Source of the DNA: JAPSGM01 sp963777045
GTDB taxonomy: Bacteria; Chloroflexota; Limnocylindria; QHBO01
NCBI GenBank assembly: GCA_963777045.1
Contig: CAVZPD010000009.1
Span: 248,001 to 312,000 of the forward strand
Direction of reading: 5' to 3'
DNA length: 64,000 nucleotides
Part shown: piece by piece, positions 25,895-35,011 of the stretch
Numbering within the stretch: position 1 is the first letter of the stretch
Layout of the letters: each line of letters opens with the position of its first letter
Notes under the pieces: model-generated
The model's input: only the letters and a program-made list of their open reading frames with translations
Database searches by the model: none
What the model was told of the DNA's origin: nothing
Made by a program: the position numbers and the translations under genes

Positions 25895-27297
25895 ATGGCG
25901 ATTCCGAATGCGGCCCTGAAGCAGATCCCCGATAGCTACAAGTACGGCTGGCACGACGCCGAACAGCCCCTGCCCGTCTTGAGGGGTCGACGCCGAGGTG
26001 GTGGCGGAGATCAGCCGCATCAAGGACGAGCCGGAGTGGATGACGAGCCTGCGCCTCAAGGCCTACCGGCACTTCGAATCGCGTCCGCTGCCCGAACTGG
26101 GGCGGGGACATGACGGGGATCGATTTCCAGGACATCTACTACTACGTCACGGGTACCGGGAAGTCGGCGCAGAGCTGGGACGACGTGCCCGACTACATCC
26201 GGCGCACCTACGACCGGCTGGGCATTCCCGAGGCGGAGAAGAAGTACCTCGCCGGGGTCGGCGGGCAGTACGACTCAGAGGTCGTGTACCACAACATCCG
26301 GTCGGAGCTCGAGGCGCAGGGCGTCGTCTTCCTGGGCACCGACCAGGGCCTCAAAGAGCTCCCGGAGATCTTCAAGAAGTACTTCGGAACCGTCATCCCC
26401 GCCAACGACAACAGCTGGCCGCGCTGAACACCGCCGTCTGGAGCGGGGGCAGCTTCATCTACGTGCCGAAGGGCGTCCACGTCGACCTGCCGCTGCAGGC
26501 CTACTTCCGCATCAACACCGAGAACATGGGCCAGTTCGAGCGGACGCTGATCATCGCCGACGAGGGTTCGAGCGTGCACTACGTCGAGGGCTGAACCGCC
26601 CCGACCTACAGCACCGCCAGCCTGCACAGCGCGGTGGTGGAGATCATCGTCAAGAAGGGCGCGCGGGTCCGCTACACGACCATCCAGAACTGGAGCCACA
26701 ACGTCTACAACCTCGTGACCAAGCGCGCGGTCGCGTACGAGGACGCGGTGATGGAGTGGGTGGACGGCAACCTGGGGTCGCGCCTGACCATGAAGTACCC
26801 GTCCATCTACCTGATGGGCGAGCGGGCCCACGGCGAGGTGCTCTCCATCGCCTTCGCCGGCGACGACCAGCACCAGGACGCCGCGGCAAGGTGATCCACG
26901 CCGCGCCGAACACGACCAGCCTGATCACCTCCAAGTCGATCAGCAAGGGCACCGGCCGCACCTCCTACCGTGGCCTGGTCAAGGTCTTCCCGGCTGCGCC
27001 CGATCGAAGTCAACGGTTCGCTGCGACGCGCTGATGCTCGACGACGAGGCGCGCTCCGACACGTACCCGTACATGGAGATCGACGAGGAGGACGTCACCA
27101 TCGGGCACGAGGCGACCGTCTCCAAGGTCGGCTCGGAGCAGCTCTTCTACCTCATGAGCCGCGGGCTGTCGGAGGCGGAGGCGAGCGCCATGATCGTGAA
27201 CGGCTTCATCGAACCGATCGTCAAGGAGCTGCCGATGGAGTACGCGGTCGAGATGAACCGCCTCATCCAGCTCCAGATGGAAGGCGCGGTCGGCTAG
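25895..27297 (+). CDS. sufB: Fe-S cluster assembly scaffold SufB (several frameshifts and one in-frame TGA)
   Basis: SufB is the cluster-building subunit of the SufBC2D complex. The N-terminus is IPDSYKYGWHDAEQP. The frame breaks near 25985, 26105, 26420, 26888 and 27000. Between breaks, conserved SufB segments follow in order: EPEWMTSLRLKAYRHFESR, IDFQDIYYYVTGTGKSAQSW, SGGSFIYVPKGVHVDLPLQ, FERTLIIADEGSSVHYVEG, VRYTTIQNWSHNVYNLVTKR, and RGLSEAEASAMIVNGF near the C-terminus. At 26592 a TGA replaces the TGC of the conserved EGC(T/S)AP motif with no frame change. Nonsense changes also occur elsewhere in this low-quality stretch, so an error is the likely cause. It heads the suf operon. Confidence 0.85.
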
Positions 27298-27301
27298 CCC
27301 G

Positions 27302-28569
27302 ATGACGCTGAAGACCGATGCCGCGACGGCCCCCGCCGTCGCGGCGCTTGACGCCGGTGCCATCTCCGCCATCTCCGATCGCCTGGGCGAGCCCGACTGG
27401 CTGCGCCAGCTGCGGGCCACCTGGTGGCAGCGCGTCGAGGCGACGCCGCCGCCCACCGGCCAGGAGGAGGAGTGGCGCCGCACGTCGCTGACCGAGCTGC
27501 CGCGCGAGGCGCGACACTGCTGGTCGATGCCCCGCGGGTCCGCTGCGAGCTCGACGAGGAGCTCCACGCAGCGCGGCGTCGTCTTCGCCGACCTGCGCGA
27601 CGCCGTCGAGTCGCACCCGGATCTCGTTCGGAAGTGGCTCGGCCAGCGCGAGACGACCCCCACCCACGCCCACTTCTGGGCGATGGCCCATGCGGCCTGG
27701 ACCGGGGGACGTTCTCTACGTTCCCGACGGCGTCGAGCGTGGATCGGCCCCTCGTCGCGAGCGCGCAGCTGCCCGAGGGGGAGTGGCCTGGTTCCGGTGA
27801 CCCTGGTGGTGGCGCGGGGTCGACAGCAGCGTGACGCTGCTCGAGCAGACGGCCTCGCCGGACGGGAGCCGCAGCTGGTCGGCGGCGTGGTCGACCTGGT
27901 GGCCCGCGCGGCGCCAGGGTGCGGTACGGGAACCTGCAGCAGCTGGGCGACGGAGCCTGGAACATCGGGGCGAAGCGCGTCGAGGTCGGGCAGGACGCGG
28001 ACGTCACGACGCTCAACGCAGAGGTCGGCTCATCGGTCACCAAGGTGGGCCTCGACGTTCGCATGACGGGCGACGGCGGCACCTCCCGCCTGCTCGGCCT
28101 GCTGGCCGCGGGCGGGGAGAGCAGCACATGGACGGTATCGACGGCGGCCGACCTCATCGGTTCACACACCACCTCGGACCTGCTCTACCTCTCGGCGCTC
28201 TATGACGAGGCACGCGCTGCCTTCTACGGGGTGACCCGGGTGGAGCACCAGGCAAAGGCAACGAGCAGCTACCAGGAGTGCCGCAACCTCCTGCTCAGCC
28301 CGCACGCCGGTGCCGAGCCGATCCCGGTGCTGGAGATTGAGACGAACGACATCCTGCGCTGCGGCCACGGGGCAACTGCCGGCGCCATCGATCCTGTGCA
28401 GCGCTTCTACGCGCAGTCGCGCGGTCTCTCGGAGGATGAGGCCGAGCGGATGATCGTGCGCGGCTTCTTCGAGCAGGTGCTGGCCCAGATCCACACCGAG
28501 CTGATCCGCGATCGGGTGCTCGCCGCGCTCGCCCCGCGCATCGGCGAGAGCGAAGAGGTGGGGTGGTGA
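27302..28569 (+). CDS. sufD: Fe-S cluster assembly protein SufD (several frameshifts)
   Basis: SufD pairs with SufB and helps iron entry. It starts five bases after sufB. The N-terminal helical part contains EPDWLRQLRATWWQRVEATP. Frame breaks lie near 27505, 27570, 27705, 27790-27820 and 27900. From 27919 the C-terminal beta-helix core is continuous: LQQLGDGAWNIGAKRVEVG, HQAKATSSYQECRNLLLS, LEIETNDILRCGHGATAG, and YAQSRGLSEDEAERMIVRGF with the conserved His. About 420 residues when repaired. Confidence 0.85.
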
Positions 28570-28889
28570 GCGCCACCTCCGGCTTCCTCACCGGCCTGGA
28601 GGCCTCGACCTTCACGCCGGGCACCGTCCGCGTCGTCGAGGTCGACGGCCGGTCGGTCTGCGTGGGCCTGACCGAGGACGGTCAGTGGGGTGCCATCGAC
28701 AACGTGTGCACCCACGACGGCGGGGTGCTGGGCGAAGGCGAGCTGGACGAGTCGGCGGTGGAGTGTCCCCGACACGGCGGCCGCTTCGACCTCTTCACCG
28801 GACGCGTCCTCTCGCTGCCCCCCGTCCGACCCGTGGAGGCCTACGAGGTTCGCGTCGAGGACGGGGCGGTGGTGGTGGAGCTGCCATGA
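28566..28889 (+). CDS. Rieske-type ferredoxin in the suf operon
   Basis: About 107 residues. The Rieske 2Fe-2S motifs are CTHDGG (CxH) at about residue 48 and CPRHGGRFD (CxxH) at about 68. The GTG at 28566 overlaps the sufD stop (GTGA); a GTG at 28563 is equivalent. Small Rieske proteins of this type recur in suf operons of Chloroflexota and Actinobacteria. The electron partner is unknown. Confidence 0.9.
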   Translation: MSATSGFLTGLEASTFTPGTVRVVEVDGRSVCVGLTEDGQWGAIDNVCTHDGGVLGEGELDESAVECPRHGGRFDLFTGRVLSLPPVRPVEAYEVRVEDGAVVVELP

Positions 28890-29407
28890 AGCTCTCGACC
28901 CGCGCCGAGTACGGCATCCGCGTCCTGGTGGCGCTGGCGCGCGCCGAGGGGGAGGGGCCGCAGTCGCTGGCCGTCGTGGCGCGGGCGGAGAAGCTGCCAC
29001 ACGCGTACCTGGAGCAGCTGGTCCGCGACCTGCGGCGAGCCGGGCTGGTCACCGCCACGCGCGGCAAGGCCGGCGGCTACGCCCTCGCCCGGCCGGCGGT
29101 CTCGGTGAGGCTGGTCGAGGCCGTGCGCGCCCTGGACGGCCCGCTGCTCGAGATGCCGTGCGCCGGGGTCGACAACCTCGAGGTCTGCGATCGGCCGCAG
29201 GACTGCAGCGTCCACGAGGTCTTCCAGCGTGTCCACACGTCGCTCGAGGACACGCTCTCCGCCACCACCCTTGCGGAGGTGGCCGCCGCGGCCGGCGGCC
29301 CGCCATACCCGATGCAGGTGCGGCGGCGCCGCGCCCTGCAGCACGAGCAGATGACAACCAGCGCGGCCGGCGGTCCCACGCCGGGCCCGGCCGCGGCCAC
29401 GCGATAG
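28886..29407 (+). CDS. Rrf2-family Fe-S-sensing regulator of the suf operon
   Basis: 173 residues from the ATG at 28886, overlapping the Rieske stop by ATGA. The N-terminal winged HTH is MKLSTRAEYGIRVLVALA, then LPHAYLEQLVRDLRRAGLV and TRGKAGGYALARP. Three cysteines in PCAGVDNLEVCDRPQDCSV (spacing C-8-C-5-C) match the Fe-S ligands of IscR/RsrR-like proteins, with slightly wider first spacing. It probably senses Fe-S status and represses or activates the operon from the region upstream of sufB. The C-terminal tail is Gly/Pro/Ala-rich and low complexity. Confidence 0.88.
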   Translation: MKLSTRAEYGIRVLVALARAEGEGPQSLAVVARAEKLPHAYLEQLVRDLRRAGLVTATRGKAGGYALARPAVSVRLVEAVRALDGPLLEMPCAGVDNLEVCDRPQDCSVHEVFQRVHTSLEDTLSATTLAEVAAAAGGPPYPMQVRRRRALQHEQMTTSAAGGPTPGPAAATR

Positions 29408-29421
29408 ACGCTTAGGAGCAG

Positions 29422-30286
29422 ATGACGACGCACATGACCGACGAGCTCGAGATCCGCGGCCTGCAGGTCAGCATTGCCGGAAAGAAGATCCTGAAGGGCC
29501 TGGACCTCTCAGTGAAGCAGGGCGAGGTCCACGCCTTGATGGGCCCCAACGGGTCCGGCAAGACCAGCCTCGCCTACACGCTGATGGGCCACCCCGACTA
29601 CCGGGTCGACGCCGGCACGGTCACCTGGCGCGGCGAGAACCTGCTGACGATGGCCCCCGACAAGCGGGCCCGCGCCGGGCTCTTCCTGGCGTTCCAGTAC
29701 CCGAGCGCGATCCCGGGCGTCACCGTCGCCAGCTTCCTGCGCAACATCTACAACGCGGTGCACCACCCGAAGCGCGAGGCGGAGGAGCAGTCGGGCGGTG
29801 GCGTGCCGAAGTACACCGGCATCCCGCTGGCGAAGTTCCGCAAGCTCCTCGAGGAGAAGATGCGGCTCCTCCACATGGATCCGGCTTTCCACCCGCTACG
29901 TGAACGACGGGTTCTCGGGCGGCGAGAAGAAGCGCCTGGAGATGCTCCAGATGGCCATCATCGCTCCGAAGATGGCGATCCTGGACGAGACCGACTCCGG
30001 CCTCGACATCGATGCGCTGCGCAACGTGGCCGAGGGCATCAACGCGACCCTCTCGCCGGAGATGGGAGTGCTGATGATCACGCACTACCAGCGCATGCTG
30101 AACTACGTGAAGCCGCAGTTCGTGCACGTGCTCCTGAACGGCCGCGTCGTGATGTCCGGCGGCGAGGAGCTCTCGCACCAGCTGGAGGCGAACGGCTACG
30201 ACTGGGTCCGCGACCAGGTCGGCCTTCCGGAGGGCACGTCCGACGAGGCGGACGCGTCAGCCGAGCCCGTGGCGGAGCACGTCTGA
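29422..30286 (+). CDS. sufC: Fe-S assembly ATPase SufC (one frameshift)
   Basis: ABC-type ATPase that drives SufBD. Walker A is MGPNGSGKTSLAYTLMGH. The SufC-specific stretch GLFLAFQYPSAIPGVTVASF follows. One frame break lies at about 29890-29900. After it come NDGFSGGEKKRLEMLQMA (ABC signature), AILDETDSGLDIDALR (Walker B) and MITHYQRMLNYVKP (H-loop). About 287 residues, slightly longer than usual because of an acidic C-terminal tail. Ten bases separate it from sufS. Confidence 0.92.
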
Positions 30287-30295
30287 ACTAGACCG

Positions 30296-31570
30296 ATGGC
30301 AGTCGAGCCCGCAGTCCGCGCCAACGTCCCCGGGGGCTTCTCCGGGGCGGCGCTGCGCGCCGACTTCCCGGTCTTCGAGAACCCGACCGCCAACGGCAAG
30401 CGGCTCGTCTTCCTGGATGCGGCGGCGAGTGCGCCCAAGCCACGCAGCGTGATCGATGCGGTGGCCGACACCTACGCCCACCACTACGCCAACGTGCACC
30501 GCGGCATCTACGAGCTGAGCGAGGACGCCACCAACCGCTTCGAGGGGGCGCGCCGCAAGGTGGCGGCCTTCATCGGGGCAACCAGCGAGCGCGAGGTCGT
30601 CTTCGTCCGCAACGCGACCGAGGCGATCAACCTCGTCGCCTACAGCTGGGGCCGGACCAACGTTGCGGCCGGCGACCTCGTGGTGACTACCCAGCTGGAG
30701 CACCACGCCAACATCGTGCCGTGGCAGCAGCTGTGCCGCGAAGTCGGCGCTCGCCTGGAGTACGTCGCGATCACCGACGACGGGCTGCTGGACATGGATG
30801 ACCTGCGCGACAAGCTCTCCCAGGGACCGAAGCTGCTGGCCGTGGCGCAGGTCAGCAACGCACTGGGAACCATCAACCCGGTCGACGAGATCACCCGACT
30901 CGCCCACGAGGCCGGCGTTCTGGTTCTGGTCGACGCGGCGCAGTCCGCCCCACACATGCCGGTCGACGTCCAGCAGATCGGCTGCGACTTCCTGGTGCTC
31001 TCCGGGCACAAGATGCTGGGTCCGTCGGGCATCGGGGCGCTCTGGGGCCGTCGCGAGCTGCTCGACGCCATGCCGCCCTTCATGACCGGCGGCAGCATGA
31101 TCCTGCGCGTCACGCTGGAGGGCGCCGAGTGGAACTCGGTTCCCGCCAAGTTCGAGGCCGGCACGCCGGCCATCGCCGAGGCGATCGGCCTCGGCGCAGC
31201 GATCGACTACCTGAACGGGCTGGGCATGGACCGCGTTCGCGAGCACGAACGCTTCCTGTTCGAGCATGCGTGGCAGGCCCTGGGGGCGATCCCCGGCGTC
31301 CGCCGCCTCGGCCCCGACGATCCCGAGATCCACGCGGGGGTGATCAGCTTCGTGCTGGACGAGGCGCATCCGCACGACGTCGCGACGATCTTCGATCACG
31401 AAGGAGTCGCCGTGCGTGCCGGTCACCACTGCGCGCAGCCGGTCATGCTCCGCTACGACGTGCCGGCCACCACCCGTGCCAGCTTCTACGTCTACAACGA
31501 CCTCGACGACGTGGAGGCGCTCGGCGGGGCTGTCCGCGCGGTGCAGCAGATCTTCGGCGGGCAGGGCTGA
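30296..31570 (+). CDS. sufS: Cysteine desulfurase SufS
   Basis: 424 residues, fully intact despite damaged neighbours. Group II cysteine desulfurase: HHYANVHRGIYELSEDATNR near the N-terminus, TQLEHHANIVPWQQL (PLP-stacking His), and VLSGHKMLGPSGIGALWGR with the PLP-binding Lys at about 240. The active-site Cys is in RAGHHCAQPVM at about 378. It moves sulfur from cysteine to SufU/SufB. It stands immediately upstream of the sufU gene, its usual sulfur acceptor in Gram-positive-type SUF systems. Confidence 0.96.
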   Translation: MAVEPAVRANVPGGFSGAALRADFPVFENPTANGKRLVFLDAAASAPKPRSVIDAVADTYAHHYANVHRGIYELSEDATNRFEGARRKVAAFIGATSEREVVFVRNATEAINLVAYSWGRTNVAAGDLVVTTQLEHHANIVPWQQLCREVGARLEYVAITDDGLLDMDDLRDKLSQGPKLLAVAQVSNALGTINPVDEITRLAHEAGVLVLVDAAQSAPHMPVDVQQIGCDFLVLSGHKMLGPSGIGALWGRRELLDAMPPFMTGGSMILRVTLEGAEWNSVPAKFEAGTPAIAEAIGLGAAIDYLNGLGMDRVREHERFLFEHAWQALGAIPGVRRLGPDDPEIHAGVISFVLDEAHPHDVATIFDHEGVAVRAGHHCAQPVMLRYDVPATTRASFYVYNDLDDVEALGGAVRAVQQIFGGQG

Positions 31571-31572
31571 CG

Positions 31573-31981
31573 ATGGACAACCTGTACCCGCGACTTCATC
31601 CTCGAGCACTACCGCAACCCGCACAACAAGGGCGCGCTCGACCCGCACGACATGCACTTCGCCGATTCGAATCCGACCTGCGGCGACGAGATGAGCATGA
31701 CGCTGCGTCCTCGACGACGAGAAGCAGCACATCGCCGACGTGGCCTTCGACGGTCGCGGCTGCGCCATCAGCCAGGCGTCGGCCTCGATCCTGACCGACG
31801 AGCTCCGTGGCAAGTCGCTCGACGAGATCAGGCGATGGATCCGAAGGAGCTGCTCGACGAGCTGGGGGTGCCGATCGGGCCTGCGCGGCTGAAGTGCGCG
31901 CTCCTCTCGTACAAGGTGCTGCAGGTGCCGTGCACGGCGGCGAGGTCGCCTGGCCGGAAGCGGCAGAGGCGGCGGTATTAG
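31573..31981 (+). CDS. sufU: SufU zinc-dependent sulfur acceptor (several frameshifts)
   Basis: Starts two bases after the sufS stop. Frame breaks lie near 31587, 31708 and 31832. Spliced across them the product reads as a typical SufU of about 140 residues: DFILEHYRNPHNKGAL, SNPTCGDEM (first Cys), GRGCAISQASASILTDEL (second Cys) and LGVPIGPARLKCALLSYKVL (third Cys). The three cysteines bind zinc and receive persulfide from SufS. The exact C-terminus near 31981 is uncertain. Confidence 0.8.
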
Positions 31982-32120
31982 CCGCTCCTTCATCGGCCGC
32001 AGGGTCTCCTGCCTGCAGTCCACCGGGCGCTGTACGGGCTGAGCGCCTTCCTCCAGGCCCGACAACCGCCAGACCGATGCCGGGGCCGCGCCCCGGACTC
32101 CCACGAGGAACTCCAACCGT

Positions 32121-32443
32121 CATGAACAGCTCCCAGTCCCCGCGTACGCCAGGTCTCCACGGCCGAGGCGATCCGAGCTGGCCCGGCAGGGCCACGCGTG
32201 GTCGACGTGCGCGAGCAGCACGAGTGGAACGCCGGGCACGTGGCCGGCGCAACCCTGATCCCGCTGTCCCAGCTGCCCGCGCGCTTCGCCGCCGAGCTGC
32301 GGACCTCGACGCGCCGATCCTGCTGCACTGCCACTCCGGCGCGCGCTGGGTCGAGCGGCGCCTTCCTGGCGCAGCAGGGCTACCGCGACCTGGTCAACAT
32401 GGTGGGCTCGTCGACATTGGCCGCGGCTCGGCGGCCCTCGTAG
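32121..32443 (+). CDS. Rhodanese-like domain protein (frameshifted)
   Basis: Conserved rhodanese residues are VVDVREQHEWNAGHVAGATL followed by IPLSQLPARFAAEL. After an indel near 32300 comes ILLHCHSGAR with the catalytic-loop Cys (CxxGxR), then FLAQQGYRDLVNMVGG. About 105 residues. The end is unclear. The next domain, a MoeB/ThiF type, starts within about 30 residues, and both may be one protein (MoeZ proteins carry rhodanese plus MoeB domains, usually in the opposite order). Probably delivers sulfane sulfur to the carrier protein activated next door. Confidence 0.65.
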
Positions 32444-32454
32444 GCTCCGGCGCC

Positions 32455-33200
32455 GCTCCTCAGCCGTCGCAGGCAGCGCCGCTACTCGCGCCAGACGCTC
32501 ATCCCGGAGATCGGGCGGAAGGCCAGCGCAGGCTGCTCGACTCGAAGGTGCTGCTGATCGGCGCTGGCGGGCTGGGCTCGCCGGTGGCGCTCTACCTGGC
32601 GGCGTCGGAGATCGGCACCATGGGCCTGGTCGACGACGATGTGGTCGACGAGTCGAACCCGACGGACAGATGCTGCAGATCGTCGACCCATCGGCCAGAC
32701 CAAGACGGCGTCCAGCCCGCGTCGGGCTAAACGCCTGGATCCGGAGACGGACGTCGTGGAGCACCGCGAGCGCCTGTCGGCGGGAACGTGGAGCGGCTGA
32801 TCGCCGGCTAGGACGCGTCGTGGACGGGACCGACGACTTCGATAGCGCTACGTCCTCACCGACGCCGCCGTCGGCTCGGGCAAGCCGGTGGTCCACGGCT
32901 CGAGTACCGCTGGAACGGGCGGCCCCATCACCTCCGTCCCGAGGGGGGGGCCTGCTACCCGCTGCATGTATCCGACCCAGCCTCCGAGGAAGCTCGCGCC
33001 CGCCTGCGCGTTGCGGGCGTGCTCTCGCATGCTCGCCGGCGTCGCCGGCATGCTGCAGGCGAACAAGGTCTTCAGAGCTGGTGCTCGGCGTGGCGAGACG
33101 CTGGCCGGCGGCTGCCATGTTTGACGGAGAGCAGCGGACAAGGTCCGCGTCTGGCGCGGGCGCCTGCCGGGCATGCGGCGAGATCGGCCCTGGGCCGTCA
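32455..33200 (+). CDS. MoeB/ThiF-type E1-like adenylyltransferase (heavily frameshifted)
   Basis: E1-like enzymes adenylate the C-terminus of ubiquitin-like sulfur carriers. Reading across many indels gives RRRYSRQTLIPEIG, the ATP loop KVLLIGAGGLGSPVALYLAA (32549-32608), GLVDDDVVDESN, VVDGTDDF near 32822, and SGKPVVHGS near 32880. One zinc pair is readable as CYRC after deleting a C at about 32953, and CRACGE near 33165 is the second pair. Size and context (next to a MoaD/ThiS-like carrier and CysM) match MoeZ/MoeBR. It is so broken that exact limits are approximate. Confidence 0.7.
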
Positions 33201-33237
33201 GCTCGGAGACCGCCCCACGGCCGCCGCAGAAGTCCGG

Positions 33238-33508
33238 CATCGACGCGTCCGCATCCGCCCAGTGCTGCGCGAGGGCGTGGCCAAGCAGCGCTCGGTGCGG
33301 CGGCGTGCGGGTCCACATGTCCAAGATGCTCGACGAGCTGTTCGCCGCGCTACCCCGCCCTGCGCGACCGCTGACCCAAGACGGCCGCTGTGCGCTTCGT
33401 CAACGTGTACGTAGACGATCGAGACATTCGCTCCCGCGACGGGCTCGACACGACGGTGCGTGCTTGACGACCACGATCATCCTGCTGCCGGCCATGGCCG
33501 CGGGCTGA
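33238..33508 (+). CDS. cysO: Ubiquitin-like sulfur carrier CysO/MoaD-type (frameshifted)
   Basis: Beta-grasp carrier that in Mycobacterium takes a C-terminal thiocarboxylate and donates sulfur to CysM. N-terminal RVRIRPVLREG-like strand near 33240. After an indel comes MSKMLDELFAAL, then, across a break near 33365, DRLTQDGR and RFVNVYVDDRDIRSRDGLDT. It ends DDTIILLPAMAAG and a stop at 33506. The family normally ends in Gly-Gly. Here the last two residues read Ala-Gly (GCG GGC), which one base error (GCG for GGG) would explain. About 90 residues. No clear start codon is visible, so the start is approximate. Confidence 0.7.
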
Positions 33509-33519
33509 CCAGCAGCAGG

Positions 33520-34521
33520 CGCATGCTCAGCGAGACGACCAGCGCCGCGACGCGATCGCCGGTTCGCACCCTTGCCCGGACCTGGTGTCGCGGCCATCAG
33601 CGGCACGCCCATGGTAGCGCTCCGCCGCATGGCGGAGGGCTCGGGCGTGCGCATCTTCGCCAAGCTGGAGGGCGCCAATCCGTCGGGCTCGGTGAAGGAC
33701 CGGGTCGCGCGGGCCATGATCGACGAGGCCCGAGCGAGCGGCGCGCTGCGGCCCGGGCCAGACTATCCTGGAGCCTTCCAGCGGCAACACCGGCATCAGC
33801 CTGGCGATGATCGGGGCGCTGCTCGGCCACCCCGTGCGGATCGTGATGCCGGACAACACCACCGAGGAGCGCTCGCAGCTGCTGCGCCTGTACGGGGCGG
33901 AAATCGTCTACTCGCCGGGCGCGGAGGGCTCGAACGGCGCCATCCGGCTCGCGGAGCGCCTGGCATCGGAGGACCCGACCCTGTTCATGCCGTACCAGTA
34001 CGGCAACGAGGCCAATCCGCGCGCCCACGAGGAGGGAACCGGCCCCGAGATCCTGGCGGCGGTGCCGGAGGTCGACGTCTTCGTGGCCGGGCTCGGCACC
34101 GGCGGCACCCTCACCGGCGTGGGCCGCTACCTGAAGCGGGAGCGACCCCGCGTGCGGGTGGTGGCCGCGGAGCCCCTGCCCGGGAGAGCAGGTGCAGGGT
34201 CTCCGCTCCCTGGACTAGGGCTTCGTGCCCCCGATCCTCGATGAGTCGGTGCTGGACGACCGCTTCCTGGTCAGCAACCGCGACGCGCTCATCGGCCTGC
34301 GACGGCTGATGCGGACCGAGGGCATCTTTGCCGGGCTCTCGTGCGGTGCCGCGGTGCACGTGGCCCTGCGAGTGGCCGCCGAGATGGACGGTGGCAGCAT
34401 CGTGGTGCTGCTGGCCGATGGAGGCTGGAAGTACCTCTCCACCGGCCTGTGGACGCGAGACCTGGACGAGCTGGAGGACGAGCTGGAGGGGTCGCTCCTG
34501 TGGTGGAGGGGGAGGGCCTGA
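33520..34521 (+). CDS. cysM: Cysteine synthase CysM, CysO-dependent type (frameshifts and one TAG)
   Basis: PLP enzyme of the CysM/OPS-sulfhydrylase branch. Conserved segments: AAISGTPMVALRRMAEGSG, KLEGANPSGSVKDRVA (PLP Lys), SSGNTGISLAMIGALLGH across an indel near 33770, VFVAGLGTGGTLTGVGRYLK (phosphate loop) and FAGLSCGAAVHVALRVAAE. The C-terminal ADGGWKYLSTGLWTRDLDEL resembles the M. tuberculosis CysM tail that closes over the CysO thiocarboxylate, supporting CysO as sulfur donor. A TAG at about 34216 stands where GAG is expected, and indels lie near 33590 and 34180. Next to cysO and mec, as in Mycobacterium. Confidence 0.85.
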
Positions 34522-34524
34522 CGC

Positions 34525-35011
34525 TTGGCACGCCCCCTGGCGGAGCAGATGCTGGCACCACGCGCGCGGCGAGTCTGCCAAACGAGGCGTGCGGGATCCT
34601 GTCGGGTTCCCTGGCTGGGACGGGACCCCCTCGGCAACCAGCTTCCACCCCGCCCGCAACGAGGAGGCCTCGCCGCTGCGCTACAGCGTTCACGGCGAGG
34701 ACCTGGTGGCGCATCGTGTTCGAGATCGAGGAGCGGTGGCGATGACCTCGTGGGCATCTTCCATTCGCACACGCGCTCCCCGGCCGTCCCATCGCCGACG
34801 GACGTGCGGACCGCCATGTACCCCGAGGCCTTCTACCTGCTTTATATGCCTCGCTTTTCTCCGATGCCTCGGCAACGGTCGAGCAGGCGCTGCGCGCCTG
34901 GCGGATCAGTCTGACGGGACGGTGACCGAGGTGCCGGTCCGGATCTCTCCTAGCCGGGCTTCTTCCACCGTGAGCACCGCGCCCGAGGGCAAGGTCGACC
35001 AGCACGTCTAG
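34525..35011 (+). CDS. mec: JAMM metalloprotease Mec (frameshifted)
   Basis: In Mycobacterium, Mec cleaves newly made cysteine from the CysO-cysteine adduct. Here the TTG-started N-terminus LARPLAEQMLA is followed across indels by NEACGILSGS (catalytic Glu region), FHPARNEEASPLRYSV, and the JAMM motif GIFHSHTRSPAVPSPTD (HxH-x10-D) near 34755-34800. The C-terminal part is RISPSRASSTVSTAPEGK. About 150 residues when repaired. It completes the rhodanese/MoeZ/CysO/CysM/Mec set. Its stop overlaps that of the convergent gene. Confidence 0.82.

Noticed and set aside
26592..26594. SufB as a selenoprotein
   Set aside because: A single TGA in a stretch full of indels and with another nonsense change (TAG in cysM) is better explained by sequence error; kept only as a checkable observation.
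30257..32116. Minus-strand 619-codon frame opposite sufS and sufU
   Set aside because: Antisense shadow of sufS; Arg/Val/Glu/His-rich with no domain.
32121..33200. Pseudogenes for the rhodanese and MoeB-like regions
   Set aside because: Active-site and zinc-ligand residues survive between breaks, and neighbours with the same damage are essential genes, so error is more likely than decay.
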